Below, one piece after another: positions 15,704 to 25,929 of a stretch of 64,000 nucleotides of DNA. The notes under the pieces were generated by a model, which saw only the letters and a list, made by a program, of their open reading frames with translations, was not told where the DNA came from and ran no database searches. The DNA is taken from contig JAWKQE010000019.1 in NCBI GenBank assembly GCA_041390305.1, positions 62,001-126,000 on the forward strand. The letters are read 5' to 3'. This DNA is from JACKCR01 sp041390305. GTDB taxonomy: Bacteria; Eisenbacteria; RBG-16-71-46; CAIMUX01. The translations under genes were made by a program, and so were the position numbers. How positions within the stretch are numbered: the stretch's first letter is position 1; each line of letters begins with the position of its first letter.

Positions 15704-17476
15704 ATGGACCTGCAAGCCATGACCTATCTGGTCGTCGGGCTGACCTTTCTGCTCTATTTCGGAATCGCGATCTGGGCCCGTGCCGGATCGACCGGAGACT
15801 TCTACGTCGCGGGAAAGGGTGTCCACCCGATCCTGAATGGGATGGCGACGGGCGCCGACTGGATGTCCGCCGCGTCTTTCATCAGTATGGCGGGGATCAT
15901 TGCCTTCAAAGGCTACGACGCGTCCGTCTATCTGATGGGGTGGACGGGTGGCTACGTTCTCCTCGCCATGCTCCTCGCTCCATACCTCAGGAAGTACGGG
16001 AAGTTCACGGTGCCCGAGTTCATCGGGGACCGCTACTACTCGAAGGCCGCGCGCATCGTCGCCGTCATCTGCCTCATCGTTGCCTCCCTCACCTACGTCA
16101 TCGGGCAGATGAAGGGAATCGGAGTCACCTTCTCGAGGTTCCTCGAGTTCCCGTACGAGCGCGGACTCTTCGTGGGCATGGGGATCGTGTTCTTCTACGC
16201 GGTTCTCGGTGGCATGAAGGGGATCACGTACACGCAGATCGCGCAGTACTGCGTCCTCATCTTCGCGTACACCGTTCCTGCCGTCTTCATCTCGCTCAAG
16301 CTGACCGGGAATCCGATTCCTCAGCTCGGCCTCGGTGGCACGATGGCGGACGGAACCTTCCTGCTCGACAAGCTCGACACGGTGTTGGTCGATCTGGGGT
16401 TCAATGCCTACACAACAACGAACGACTCCACCATAAACGTGTTCTTGCTCACGATGTCGCTCATGATCGGCACGGCGGGGCTCCCCCACGTCATCACGCG
16501 GTTCTTCACCGTGCCGAAGGTGAAGGACGCGCGGATCTCGACCGGTTGGGCTCTCGTATGCATCGCACTCCTCTACACGGTGGCTCCCGCCGTCGGCGCC
16601 ATGGCCAGGCTCAACCTGATGCACACGGTGCAGACGGGTGAGGTCGGCGCGCCGAACGGAAACCTGGAGTATGCGGCACGTCCGGACTGGTTCCAGAAGT
16701 GGGAAGGCACCGGCCTCCTCACCTTCGAGGACAAGAACGGCGACGGCCGGATCCAGTACTACGGTGGAAGCAAGGCGTTCGAGGCGGAGGCGGCGTCCTT
16801 CGGTTGGAAGGGCAACGAGATGACGAAGGTGGATCGCGACATCATGGTGCTCGCGAATCCCGAGATCGCCGAACTCCCGAACTGGGTCGTCGCGCTCGTG
16901 GCGGCGGGCGGGATCGCGGCCGCGCTCTCGACCGCGGCTGGCCTCCTTCTCGCCATTGCATCCGCCGTCTCACACGACCTGATCAAGGGTATCTTCATGC
17001 CGAAGATCTCGGAGAAGTCGGAGTTGATGGCGAGTCGCGTGGCGATGGCCGGCGCGATTCTCCTGGCCGGATACTTCGGCCTCAACCCACCGGGTTTCGC
17101 TGCCCAGGTCGTCGCGCTCGCGTTCGGTCTCGCGGCGTCGTCGCTCTTCCCCGCGATCATGATGGGAATCTTCTCCAAGCGGATCAATCGTCAGGGCGCG
17201 GTCGCTGGTATGCTCGCCGGACTCGTCGTGACCCTCGTCTACATCTTCTGGTTCAAGGGATGGTTCTTCTTCCCGGGAACCGAGATGGCTCCGAACGACG
17301 CGGCGCATTGGTTCCTCGGCATCTCTCCGGAAGCCTTCGGAGCGGTGGGAGCGCTCATCAACTTCGTCGTGGCGTATCTCGTGTCGATGATGACTCCGCC
17401 TCCGCCGGAGCGGATCCAGCATCTGATCGAGGACATCCGCGTTCCGCGCGGCGCTGGCGCGGCGGGCGGACACTAG
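15704..17476 (+). CDS. Sodium:solute symporter (SSS family, VC_2705/ActP-like), large subunit
   Basis: Inner-membrane secondary transporter of 590 aa that probably imports a short-chain carboxylate such as acetate with Na+. The ATG at 15704 follows AAGGGGGAAGAG. Typical SSS blocks are FYVAGKGVHPILNGMATGADWMSAASFISM (residues about 33-62), YLRKYGKFTVPEFIGDRYY and the later GLPHVITRFFTVPKVKDAR. A hydrophilic loop near residues 310-400 (NGNLEYAARPDWFQK...DKNGDGRIQYY) contains an EF-hand-like DKNGDGRIQ stretch. The substrate is inferred from the subfamily only. It forms an operon with the DUF4212 gene. Confidence 0.92.
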   Translation: MDLQAMTYLVVGLTFLLYFGIAIWARAGSTGDFYVAGKGVHPILNGMATGADWMSAASFISMAGIIAFKGYDASVYLMGWTGGYVLLAMLLAPYLRKYGKFTVPEFIGDRYYSKAARIVAVICLIVASLTYVIGQMKGIGVTFSRFLEFPYERGLFVGMGIVFFYAVLGGMKGITYTQIAQYCVLIFAYTVPAVFISLKLTGNPIPQLGLGGTMADGTFLLDKLDTVLVDLGFNAYTTTNDSTINVFLLTMSLMIGTAGLPHVITRFFTVPKVKDARISTGWALVCIALLYTVAPAVGAMARLNLMHTVQTGEVGAPNGNLEYAARPDWFQKWEGTGLLTFEDKNGDGRIQYYGGSKAFEAEAASFGWKGNEMTKVDRDIMVLANPEIAELPNWVVALVAAGGIAAALSTAAGLLLAIASAVSHDLIKGIFMPKISEKSELMASRVAMAGAILLAGYFGLNPPGFAAQVVALAFGLAASSLFPAIMMGIFSKRINRQGAVAGMLAGLVVTLVYIFWFKGWFFFPGTEMAPNDAAHWFLGISPEAFGAVGALINFVVAYLVSMMTPPPPERIQHLIEDIRVPRGAGAAGGH

Positions 17477-17576
17477 AACGTTGATCGTGGCGAATTCGTC
17501 CTGGACCCGGAATGGGAGCTCGCCTGGGCTCTCCTTCCGGACCTCCTGCGGATCCGCCATTCGGGCAGGCTGTTGA

Positions 17577-19436
17577 ATGGAGATCGAACAGCTCGAGATT
17601 CGAGACTTCATCGCGCGGTGTGCCCCGCTCGAACGCCTGCCGGGCGGTCTGCTCGACGAGATCGCGGCTTCGCTCGAGATCACGTATTTCCGGCGCGGTA
17701 CGACCTTCCTCTCCCCAGGTGAGATCAACCACTCCGTCTATCTCGTCCGCACGGGCGCGATCGAGATCTACGACGAAACGGGAAGCCTCTACGCGCACTC
17801 GTCCGATGGCGAGTGGGTGGGGCACCGGTCCGTGTTGCGTGGGGGCGAGGTCCAACTGACGGTGCGGACTCTGGAGGACTCCCTCCTCTATCTCGTGCCC
17901 GGCGATCTCTTCCGGCGCCTCGTCCGCGACTTCAAGGAGGTCGCGAGGTTCTTCGACGAACAGGCCACCGATCGTCTCCGCAGTGCCACCGAAGGGATCC
18001 ACGGCTACGCGGACGCGCTGAACACGGTGCAGGTCGGTGAGCTCCTCCACGGCGGAGCCCTCGTCGTACAGAGAACCGACAGCATCGGCGAAGTCGCGCG
18101 GCAGATGTCGCGGCTCGACGCGAGCGCCTGTCTCGTCGTCGACGGCGACGAGATCGTCGGGATCGTCACCGACCGTGCCTTCTGCACGCAGGTGGCGGCC
18201 CGGGGGATCGGCGTGAGCGGTCCGATCGCGCGGATCATGACGCCCCATCCGGTCACGATCGAGCCGAGTGCGGTCGCGGCCGAAGCCATGGCGCTCATGG
18301 CACGGCGGAACATCAAGCACCTTCCGGTCACGAGGGGATCCGAAGTCCTCGGCATCCTCACGGCCACCGATCTCCTCCGGCGCGAAGGGCACAACATCGT
18401 GTACCTCGTGAACCGGATCCACGAAGCGAAGACGACCGAGGAGCTCGTGACTCTCGCCGGCCAGCTCCCGGAGACCCTGGTCGCACTGGTCGAGAGCAGC
18501 ATGACCGCGTACGACATCGGTCACGTCGTGAGTTCGGTCGGGGAAGCGATCACGGTCCGGCTCCTCCGGATGGCGGAGGACGAGTTGGGTGACCCGCCCG
18601 TTCCCTATGCCTGGGTCGTAGCCGGTTCGCTCGCCCGAGACGAGCAGGCCGGACGGTCGGACCAAGACAACGCGATCATCCTCTCGGACAACTACCGCGA
18701 GGCGTCCCACGGCGAGTTCTTCGAGCAACTGGCGCGCAAGGTTTCGGATGGGCTCGACGCGTGTGGCTACGAGTACTGCCCGGGCGATGTCATGGCGACC
18801 AACCCGCGTTGGCGACAGCCACAGAAGGTGTGGTTCGGCTACTACCGGGAGTGGATCGAGAGTCCGGAGCCGAAGGCGCTCATGTACACGAGCATCTTCT
18901 TCGACGTGCGAACGATCCATGGGACGCCGTCTCTGCTCGAGGAGATCCAGAAGGACGTTCTCTCCCGGGCGCGGGGGAACAGCATCTTCCTCGCTCATCT
19001 CGCGGGCAACGCGCTCCAGTTCCATCCACCACTCGGGCTCTTCCGCAACTTCGTTCTCGAGGCCGGGGGGACCGAGGAGAAGGCACTCAACCTCAAGAAG
19101 CGCGGAGTCGTCCCGGTCATCGATCTCGCCCGGGTCTTCGCGCTCGCGAGCGGGCTGTCCGAGATCAATACGCAGGACAGACTCGAGGCAGCGGCCGCCT
19201 CAGGTGGACTCAGCGAGACGGGAATGTCCGACCTGCGGTACGCGTTCGAGTTCATCGGCGCGCTCCGTCTCCGGCACCAGGCGGATCAGATCCGCCGGGG
19301 CCAAGAGCCGGACAACTTCGTCGCCCCCGAGCGGCTGTCCTCTCTCGAACGGCGACACCTCAAGGACGCGTTCGAGGCGGTGCGGACCATGCAGAAGGCG
19401 ATGGGATCTCGCTTCCAGGTCGCCAGACTGTCGTGA
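17577..19436 (+). CDS. cNMP-binding / CBS-pair / DUF294 nucleotidyltransferase-like signalling protein
   Basis: Cytoplasmic 619-aa protein in a three-part order common beside VC_2705-type symporters. Residues about 15-130 form a cyclic-nucleotide-binding-like domain (FRRGTTFLSPGEINHSVYLV). Residues about 150-270 are two CBS motifs (VGIVTDRAFCTQVAARG; NIKHLPVTRGSEVLGILTATDL). From about 345 comes the DUF294 putative nucleotidyltransferase (AGSLARDEQAGRSDQDNAI), followed by its C-terminal helical domain. The GS...DQDNA motif resembles the GlnD-type active site. Its target is unknown; context suggests control of the neighbouring transporter. The GTGA overlap with the next gene implies coupling. 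Confidence 0.88.
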   Translation: MEIEQLEIRDFIARCAPLERLPGGLLDEIAASLEITYFRRGTTFLSPGEINHSVYLVRTGAIEIYDETGSLYAHSSDGEWVGHRSVLRGGEVQLTVRTLEDSLLYLVPGDLFRRLVRDFKEVARFFDEQATDRLRSATEGIHGYADALNTVQVGELLHGGALVVQRTDSIGEVARQMSRLDASACLVVDGDEIVGIVTDRAFCTQVAARGIGVSGPIARIMTPHPVTIEPSAVAAEAMALMARRNIKHLPVTRGSEVLGILTATDLLRREGHNIVYLVNRIHEAKTTEELVTLAGQLPETLVALVESSMTAYDIGHVVSSVGEAITVRLLRMAEDELGDPPVPYAWVVAGSLARDEQAGRSDQDNAIILSDNYREASHGEFFEQLARKVSDGLDACGYEYCPGDVMATNPRWRQPQKVWFGYYREWIESPEPKALMYTSIFFDVRTIHGTPSLLEEIQKDVLSRARGNSIFLAHLAGNALQFHPPLGLFRNFVLEAGGTEEKALNLKKRGVVPVIDLARVFALASGLSEINTQDRLEAAAASGGLSETGMSDLRYAFEFIGALRLRHQADQIRRGQEPDNFVAPERLSSLERRHLKDAFEAVRTMQKAMGSRFQVARLS

Positions 19437-20125
19437 ACATCGCCGACTTCCTCTTCCGCAGCCCAGAGCGACGGCGCCGTCGTCTCCTCTCGTCTCACCC
19501 CGACGGACCGATCGGCGCGTACCTCTCGCGCCCACTGCCGTCGGCGAAGGTGACCGTGCAGGATCTGGAAATCGTCTCGCTGGATCTCGAGACGACCGGG
19601 CTCGACGTCCGGAAGGACTCGATCCTCTCGGTCGGCTATACGCTCGTCCGGAACGGCAGGGTCGTGCTCTCCGAGAGCGGTCATCACATCGTGAAGACCG
19701 ACGCTCCGCTTCCGCGGGAGAGCGTCGTCATCCACAAGATCTCGGACGACCAGGTTCGAGAGGGCCGGGAACTCTCCGACGTTCTCACCGAGCTCATTCC
19801 GCGGCTCGCGGGGAGGGCGCTGCTTGCCCACTTCTCCCGGATCGAGCGGCGCTTTCTCGAAGCCGCCACCGCCCAGATCTGGGGAGTGAAGCTGCCCCTC
19901 GTCGTCATCGATACGCTCGAGATCGAGCGCAGGAAGCTCGGCCGGATCCAGTCCGAGGTCGCGCCGCACTACCTTCGCCTCTTCAACTGCCGTGACCGCT
20001 ACGGCCTGCCGCGCTACCGGGCCCACAACGCGCTCGAAGACGCCATCGCCACCGCCGAGCTCTTCCTCGCCCAGATGGCCCACCGCGGTGACTCGCTCGA
20101 CCGGATCCGGCTCGGCGACCTGTAG
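19433..20125 (+). CDS. DnaQ-like 3'-5' exonuclease (DEDD family)
   Basis: A 230-aa protein starting at a GTG within the GTGA overlap with the DUF294 gene. DEDD exonuclease motifs are in order: SLDLETTGLD (Exo I), a central LLAHFSRIERRFLE (Exo II) and HNALEDAIATAELFL (Exo III). A basic stretch RSPERRRRRLL lies near the N-terminus. It is annotated in many genomes as a DNA polymerase III epsilon-like protein, yet it sits in the symporter/DUF294 cluster and lacks a polymerase partner here. A role in RNA or nucleotide signalling is possible but unproven. Confidence 0.88.
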   Translation: MNIADFLFRSPERRRRRLLSSHPDGPIGAYLSRPLPSAKVTVQDLEIVSLDLETTGLDVRKDSILSVGYTLVRNGRVVLSESGHHIVKTDAPLPRESVVIHKISDDQVREGRELSDVLTELIPRLAGRALLAHFSRIERRFLEAATAQIWGVKLPLVVIDTLEIERRKLGRIQSEVAPHYLRLFNCRDRYGLPRYRAHNALEDAIATAELFLAQMAHRGDSLDRIRLGDL

Positions 20126-20198
20126 GGGAGAGGTGCCATCGCGGTCCCGGCCCCCGCCACTGCGAGCGACACCACCCGGATCTCTCACCATCCCCTGC

Positions 20199-20228
20199 TG
20201 GAAACATCGCGACGGCCCCGCATATACT
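20199..20228 (+). promoter_or_regulatory. Candidate sigma-70-type promoter for ddl
   Basis: TATACT at 20223-20228 (five of six to consensus) is preceded after 18 nt by TGGAAA at 20199-20204. It lies in the gap before ddl and would give a leader of about 85 nt. Confidence 0.4.
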
Positions 20229-20321
20229 GCCGGGAATACTCGAGGCCCGGTACTCGGACGCGCTCAGGGATGGGAGTGGCCCGGACCGGGAACCGTTCGG
20301 AAGCGGCGGAAAGGACCCGGC

Positions 20322-21473
20322 GTGGACATCGCGAAGAAGATCAGGGAGCAGGCCGAGGGGGGACCGGAACACCTCCAGGTCGCGCTGTTGCTCGGCGGGG
20401 AGTCGACCGAACGGGTCGTCTCGCTCGCCTCTGGAATCTCTGCGGGTGCTGCTCTCGCGGAGCGCGGCCACCACGTCACCTTCTTCGATCCCGCGACCCT
20501 CGTTCGCATCGACGTCCGCGGTCCCGTCGACCGGGCGACGTTGGCGCAGCGGATCGGGATGCAGTCGTCCGCCGAGGCGTTGGTCAGCGAAGAGGTCTCC
20601 TCGGAAGAGCTCCGTCTTCGTAGACGCCGTCTCGTCCCCGCACTCACGCTCCTGGCCTCGGAGCCCGTCGACGTCGCGTTCAGCCTTCTCCACGGCGGGG
20701 CCGGCGAGAGCGGACTCGTGAACGGCGTCCTCTCGATGCTCGGCGTTCCGTACGTCGGCTCGGATGCGCTCTCTTCCGCTGCGGCCATGGACAAGGGGAC
20801 GACGCTCTCCGTCCTGCAGGAACACGGCGTTCCGATCGCAGGCCACGTCTATTGGCGGGACCTCTCCGTCCCTCCCTCGTCCGCGGACCTGGAACGACTC
20901 GGTGGGTATCCAGTCGTGGTGAAGCCGCTCGCCGAGGGCTCGACCGTCGGCATCACGATCGTGCGCGAGGCCGGCGACTGGGCGCGCGCGGCCGATGTCG
21001 GGGGGCCGTACTCTCATCCCACGCGGGGACTCCTGGTCGAGCACTTCGTTCCGGGAAAGGAGCTCACGGTCGGCATGTTGGGGTCCGATCCTCTACCTCT
21101 CGTGGAGATCGTCCCGCTCGAGGGTTTCTACGACTTCACCCGCAAGTACACGAAGGGGTCGAGCCAGTACATCGTGCCGGCCCCGGTGGAGTCGGGCCTG
21201 GCGGAGAGACTGAAGGAGTACGCTGCTGTCGCGTTCCGAGAGCTCGGTTGTCGCGACTACGGGCGGGTGGACTTCCGTGTCTCGGACGAAGGAGAGGTCG
21301 CGTGCCTCGAGGTCAACACGATTCCGGGCATGACCGCGACGAGCCTTCTCCCGATGGCGGCGAAGGCGATCGGTATCGAATTCGGAGAGCTGTGCGAGCT
21401 CCTCTGCCGAATGGGGTGGAAGCGCGGCAGGGGGGCGGGCCCGGGGACGGCCGGAGCGCCCGCAGTTCGTTAG
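20322..21473 (+). CDS. ddl: D-alanine--D-alanine ligase
   Basis: ATP-grasp enzyme that makes the D-Ala-D-Ala dipeptide for peptidoglycan. The GTG at 20322 follows AAAGGACC and gives VDIAKKIREQ; the protein is 383 aa. The signature regions are ALLLGGESTERVVSL, LLHGGAGESGLVNGVLSMLGVPYVGSD, the ATP-binding VVVKPLAEGSTVGITIV and the Mg2+/substrate loop LEVNTIPGMTATSLLP. The first motif has GGESTERVVS where most Ddl enzymes have GG.S.E..VS. Upstream in-frame sequence to 19992 belongs to the exonuclease region and is not part of the protein. Confidence 0.95.
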   Translation: MDIAKKIREQAEGGPEHLQVALLLGGESTERVVSLASGISAGAALAERGHHVTFFDPATLVRIDVRGPVDRATLAQRIGMQSSAEALVSEEVSSEELRLRRRRLVPALTLLASEPVDVAFSLLHGGAGESGLVNGVLSMLGVPYVGSDALSSAAAMDKGTTLSVLQEHGVPIAGHVYWRDLSVPPSSADLERLGGYPVVVKPLAEGSTVGITIVREAGDWARAADVGGPYSHPTRGLLVEHFVPGKELTVGMLGSDPLPLVEIVPLEGFYDFTRKYTKGSSQYIVPAPVESGLAERLKEYAAVAFRELGCRDYGRVDFRVSDEGEVACLEVNTIPGMTATSLLPMAAKAIGIEFGELCELLCRMGWKRGRGAGPGTAGAPAVR

Positions 21474-21510
21474 CGCGCCGAGAGGCGGAGCGGACGGTAG
21501 GAGACAGAGA

Positions 21511-22950
21511 ATGAGCATCAAGGTCTACGACACGCTGCGAGCGGACCGATTCGAGTTCCAGCCGGTGCGGCCGGGTTCGGTCGGCATGTACGTCTGCGGA
21601 ATGACGGTGCAGGACAAGCCTCACGTCGGGCACATGCGGGCCGCTGTCGTCGGGGACATCATCCGGAGGACGCTCTCGTACTTCGGGCACGACGTCGTCT
21701 TCCTCAACAACTTCACCGACGTCGACGACAAGATCATCGCGCGCGGGAATCAGGAAGGCTGCGACTATCAGGTCATCGCCGAACGGAACATGACGGCCTA
21801 CCTCGACGCGGTCGACAAGATCGGGAACCTGCGGGCGACCCACTACCCGAAGGCGACCGAGCACATTCCGGAGATCCACGAGCTGATCGAGCGGCTCGTC
21901 CAGAAGGACGTCGCCTATGCGGCCGGGGGAGACGTCTACTTCCGGGTGAAGAAGTTCGCGGAGTACGGGAAGCTCTCCAAGCGGAAGATCGACGATCTCC
22001 GCTCCGGCGCGCGGATCGAGCCGGGGGAACACAAGGAGAGCCCGCTCGACTTCGCGGTCTGGAAGGGTGCGAAAGAGGGCGAGCCCTACTGGGACAGCCC
22101 CTGGGGCAAGGGGCGGCCCGGTTGGCACATCGAGTGCTCGGCCATGGCGATGAAGTATCTGGGCGAGACGTTCGACTTCCACGGCGGCGGACTCGACCTG
22201 GTCTTCCCGCATCACGAGAACGAGATCGCGCAGTCGGAGGCCGCGACCGGCAAGGAGTTCGTCCGGAACTGGACCCACAACGGGCTCGTCACGCTCGGCG
22301 GCGAGAAGATGTCCAAGTCGACCCAGCACTTCTTCCTCATCGAAGACCTCTTCGCCCGGGTCGATCCCGCCACCATCCGGTTCTACCTCCTCTCGACCCA
22401 CTACCGCAGCCCGATCGAGTTCAGCGAGGAACGGCTCGGCGAGGCCGGGATCGCGTTTGGCCGCCTGAAGGCCACGGCCCAGGGCCTCCGGGACGCGCTC
22501 GGCGACCCGCCCTCGCGCGAAGACCTGGCCGAGCCGATGGACCCCGCCCGGATCACCGACGCCGAGCTCCGGTCCGTCCTCGTCCTCTTCCAGGAAGCGA
22601 TGCGGGACGACTTCAACACCGCCAAGGCGCAGGGGCACCTCTTCGAGCTCTGCCGCCTCCTCAACCGGTTCATGGCCGAGCCCGCGAGCGGGGCGAAGGA
22701 CGAGAAGGTCGCGGAGGGGGCCCGCCTCTTCCACCACCTGGGAGACTTCCTCGGCCTCGAACTCCGGGAGCTCGGCGAGGTGTCGGTGCCGGAGGAGATC
22801 GACGCGCTCGCCCGGGCACGCGTGGAGGCGCGCCAGTCGAAGGACTGGGCCAAGGCGGACCAGATCCGGGACGAACTCGCGGCCCGTGGCTGGACCGTCG
22901 AGGACAAGGGGAAGACGGGCGAGTACGTCCTCAAGCCGAAGGGCTGTTGA
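21511..22950 (+). CDS. cysS: Cysteinyl-tRNA synthetase
   Basis: Class I aminoacyl-tRNA synthetase, 479 aa. The HIGH box appears as PHVGHMR in YVCGMTVQDKPHVGHMRA. The zinc ligands include the Cys of YVCG and the Cys and His region GWHIECSAM...HGGGLDLVFPHHENE. The KMSKS loop is GGEKMSKST. The C-terminal anticodon-binding part ends RDELAARGWTVEDKGKTGEYVLKPKGC. The start is preceded by GGAGACAGAGA. It lies 37 nt after ddl and may be co-transcribed. Confidence 0.97.
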   Translation: MSIKVYDTLRADRFEFQPVRPGSVGMYVCGMTVQDKPHVGHMRAAVVGDIIRRTLSYFGHDVVFLNNFTDVDDKIIARGNQEGCDYQVIAERNMTAYLDAVDKIGNLRATHYPKATEHIPEIHELIERLVQKDVAYAAGGDVYFRVKKFAEYGKLSKRKIDDLRSGARIEPGEHKESPLDFAVWKGAKEGEPYWDSPWGKGRPGWHIECSAMAMKYLGETFDFHGGGLDLVFPHHENEIAQSEAATGKEFVRNWTHNGLVTLGGEKMSKSTQHFFLIEDLFARVDPATIRFYLLSTHYRSPIEFSEERLGEAGIAFGRLKATAQGLRDALGDPPSREDLAEPMDPARITDAELRSVLVLFQEAMRDDFNTAKAQGHLFELCRLLNRFMAEPASGAKDEKVAEGARLFHHLGDFLGLELRELGEVSVPEEIDALARARVEARQSKDWAKADQIRDELAARGWTVEDKGKTGEYVLKPKGC

Positions 22951-23366
22951 GCGAGTCCTCGCCCGGTCGCTGCGAGACCCCCTGACGACCCCGCCGCCGC
23001 GTCGCGGCCGCGGGAGGGTGGTCGGATGATTGGGGGCGGGCGTTGCGTATGTCGTCCTACGACAATGAGATAGAGCCGTCTGAGCCTGACGCGACTGCCC
23101 GCGCGACCGCCGGCTCCGTAGGGTGCCTCGTCCGAAGGGGCTTGCCGTGGCGGGCGTCCGCAATCATCCGACCACAACCAGAACACTACGGTCGCGAGGC
23201 GTTTCTACGTTGACACTCCCCGGGTCGGCACCTAATATGCAGTGCTTTGGCGACGGATGCGGGCGGGATCGCCTCGACTTACGCCTTGAAACCAGAAGCG
23301 AAACGCGGTACAGACTTTTGACTCTGTCCGTTCCGGTCCGCGACAGCGGGCCGGTTCTTCGTGTCT
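22951..23366. other. Intergenic region upstream of the tRNA-tuf operon
   Basis: A stretch of about 415 nt without a convincing gene. It holds a near-consensus promoter at 23210-23238 and about 130 nt of leader before the first tRNA. I see no clear terminator for cysS. Confidence 0.6.
23210..23238 (+). promoter_or_regulatory. Near-perfect sigma-70-type promoter for the tRNA-tuf-secE-nusG operon
   Basis: TTGACA (23210-23215), a 17-nt spacer, and TAATAT (23233-23238). Spacing is optimal and the -35 box is a perfect match. The predicted start of transcription is about 23245, upstream of the tRNA cluster. It is the best promoter in the window and fits strong expression of translation genes. Confidence 0.85.
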
Positions 23367-23439
23367 GCTGGCGTAGCTCAGTTGGTAGAGCAGCTGATTT
23401 GTAATCAGCAGGTCGGGGGTTCGAATCCCTTCGCCAGCT
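23367..23439 (+). tRNA. tRNA-Thr (anticodon TGT)
   Basis: Cloverleaf with acceptor stem GCTGGCG/CGCCAGC, D-loop GCTCAGTTGGTAGAGC, anticodon loop TTTGTAA (TGT) and T-arm GGGTTCGAATCCC. CCA is not encoded. First of four tRNAs whose order matches thrU-tyrU-glyT-thrT before tufB in E. coli. Confidence 0.97.
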
Positions 23440-23495
23440 CATCCCAGTCGTCCCGGCCCTCGGCGAAGCCTTGTGTCGGAGTTTTCGGTTTTCGT

Positions 23496-23578
23496 GGCGA
23501 GGTTCCCGAGCGGTCAAAGGGAACAGACTGTAAATCTGTCGGCGGACGCCTTCGAAGGTTCGAATCCTTCCCTCGCCA
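23496..23578 (+). tRNA. tRNA-Tyr (anticodon GTA)
   Basis: Acceptor stem GGCGAGG/CCTCGCC, class II with a long variable arm (TCGGCGGACGCCTTC), anticodon loop CTGTAAA (GTA) and T-arm AGGTTCGAATCCTT. CCA is encoded immediately after at 23579-23581. Confidence 0.97.
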
Positions 23579-23622
23579 CCAGTTTCTTGGACGCGGCTCA
23601 CGGGTCGTGCCTGGTTCGGAAA

Positions 23623-23695
23623 GCGGGAATAGCTCAGTTGGTAGAGCTTCAGCCTTCCAAGCTGAATGTCGCGGGTTCGAGTCCCGTTTCCCGCT
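23623..23695 (+). tRNA. tRNA-Gly (anticodon TCC)
   Basis: Acceptor stem GCGGGAA/TTCCCGC, anticodon stem-loop TCAGC-CTTCCAA-GCTGA (TCC), T-arm CGGGTTCGAGTCCCG, discriminator T. CCA is encoded at 23696-23698. Confidence 0.97.
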
Positions 23696-23716
23696 CCAGT
23701 TTTGTTGAGATGAGCG

Positions 23717-23789
23717 CCCACGTAGCTCAGTCGGTAGAGCATCTGCATGGTAAGCAGAAGGTCACCAGTTCGATTCTGGTCGTGGGCTC
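23717..23789 (+). tRNA. tRNA-Thr (anticodon GGT)
   Basis: Acceptor stem GCCCACG/CGTGGGC, anticodon stem-loop TCTGC-ATGGTAA-GCAGA (GGT), T-arm CCAGTTCGATTCTGG. CCA is encoded at 23790-23792. With the TGT isoacceptor it covers threonine codons ending in A and in C/T. Confidence 0.97.
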
Positions 23790-23842
23790 CAGTTTTTCGT
23801 TGGGATCCTGATGAGCGCTGATCTCGGAGGGCAGTAGAGAAC

Positions 23843-25039
<1,197 letters not shown>

Positions 25040-25057
25040 CTCTTGAACGGAGCTGGA

Positions 25058-25285
25058 ATGTCATCTGTGACGACCAAGCCCGAGGCAGCAACGAGCGGCA
25101 ACTGGATCTCGAGACTGCAGGTCTTCCTCGGCGACGTGAAGTCCGAAGCGAAGAAGGTCACATGGCCTTCGCGGGACGAGGTGCGGGATGCGACCATTGC
25201 GGTCGTCATCGCGTCGGCTCTGCTCGCGGTCTTCATCTTCGGCGTCGACCAGATCATGAACTTCTTGATCAAGGCGATCCTCTAG
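25058..25285 (+). CDS. secE: Preprotein translocase subunit SecE
   Basis: Small essential subunit of the SecYEG channel, 75 aa, single transmembrane helix type. The start at ATG 25058 follows GGAGCTGGA; the upstream TTG at 25043 is less likely. The conserved amphipathic segment is FLGDVKSEAKKVTWPSRDEV, followed by the membrane helix IAVVIASALLAVFIFGVDQIM. It lies between tuf and nusG in the classical order. The tRNA-Trp often found between tuf and secE is absent (gap of 18 nt). Confidence 0.95.
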   Translation: MSSVTTKPEAATSGNWISRLQVFLGDVKSEAKKVTWPSRDEVRDATIAVVIASALLAVFIFGVDQIMNFLIKAIL

Positions 25286-25294
25286 GACGCGAGG

Positions 25295-25879
25295 ATGATG
25301 AACGAACCTCTCGAGCAACAGCCAGAGACTGGAACGGAGCAGAAGAAGCTCGCGAAGAAGTGGTATGTCATCCATACCTACTCCGGGCACGAGAACAAGG
25401 TGAAGGCGAACCTGGAGAAGGCGATTCAATACGCCGGTCTCCAGGATCGCTTCGGAGAGATTCTTGTCGCCACCGAGGATTACGCGGTGGTGAAGGATCG
25501 GAAGAAGACCATCACGAGGCGGAAGACCTTCCCGTCTTACGTGCTCGTAGAGGTCGCATTGAATGAGGAGGCGCGCGGCCTTGTGACCAACATCCCCGGA
25601 GTCACGCACTTCGTGGGAGACGAGAAGAACCCGACTCCGCTCTCGCAGGCGGAGATCGATCGGATCCGTGGACGGAAGCCCGTCGAGCGCCAGCAGGTGA
25701 CGACGGAGGTGCCGTTCAAGGTCGGGGAGAGCGTCAAGGTCATCGATGGTCCGTTCAGCGACTTCACCGGAGAGGTCGAAGAGATCAATCCGGAACGTGG
25801 CAAGGTCAAGGTGATGGTTTCGATCTTCGGCCGGGCGACTCCGGTCGAGCTCGACTTCATGCAGATCGAGCCGGTGTGA
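25295..25879 (+). CDS. nusG: Transcription termination/antitermination factor NusG
   Basis: Binds RNA polymerase and couples it to Rho or the ribosome. 194 aa. After a short Glu/Gln-rich leader the NGN domain opens WYVIHTYSGHENKVKANLE. The KOW domain is FKVGESVKVIDGPFSDFTG..EINPERGKVKVMVSIFGR. The ATG ATG start sits 9 nt after the secE stop, so the two are probably translated together. Confidence 0.97.
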   Translation: MMNEPLEQQPETGTEQKKLAKKWYVIHTYSGHENKVKANLEKAIQYAGLQDRFGEILVATEDYAVVKDRKKTITRRKTFPSYVLVEVALNEEARGLVTNIPGVTHFVGDEKNPTPLSQAEIDRIRGRKPVERQQVTTEVPFKVGESVKVIDGPFSDFTGEVEEINPERGKVKVMVSIFGRATPVELDFMQIEPV

Positions 25880-25929
25880 GAGAGTTCGGTTCCGCGGACT
25901 GATTTCGTGGGATTGGGAGTGGAGGAGAG

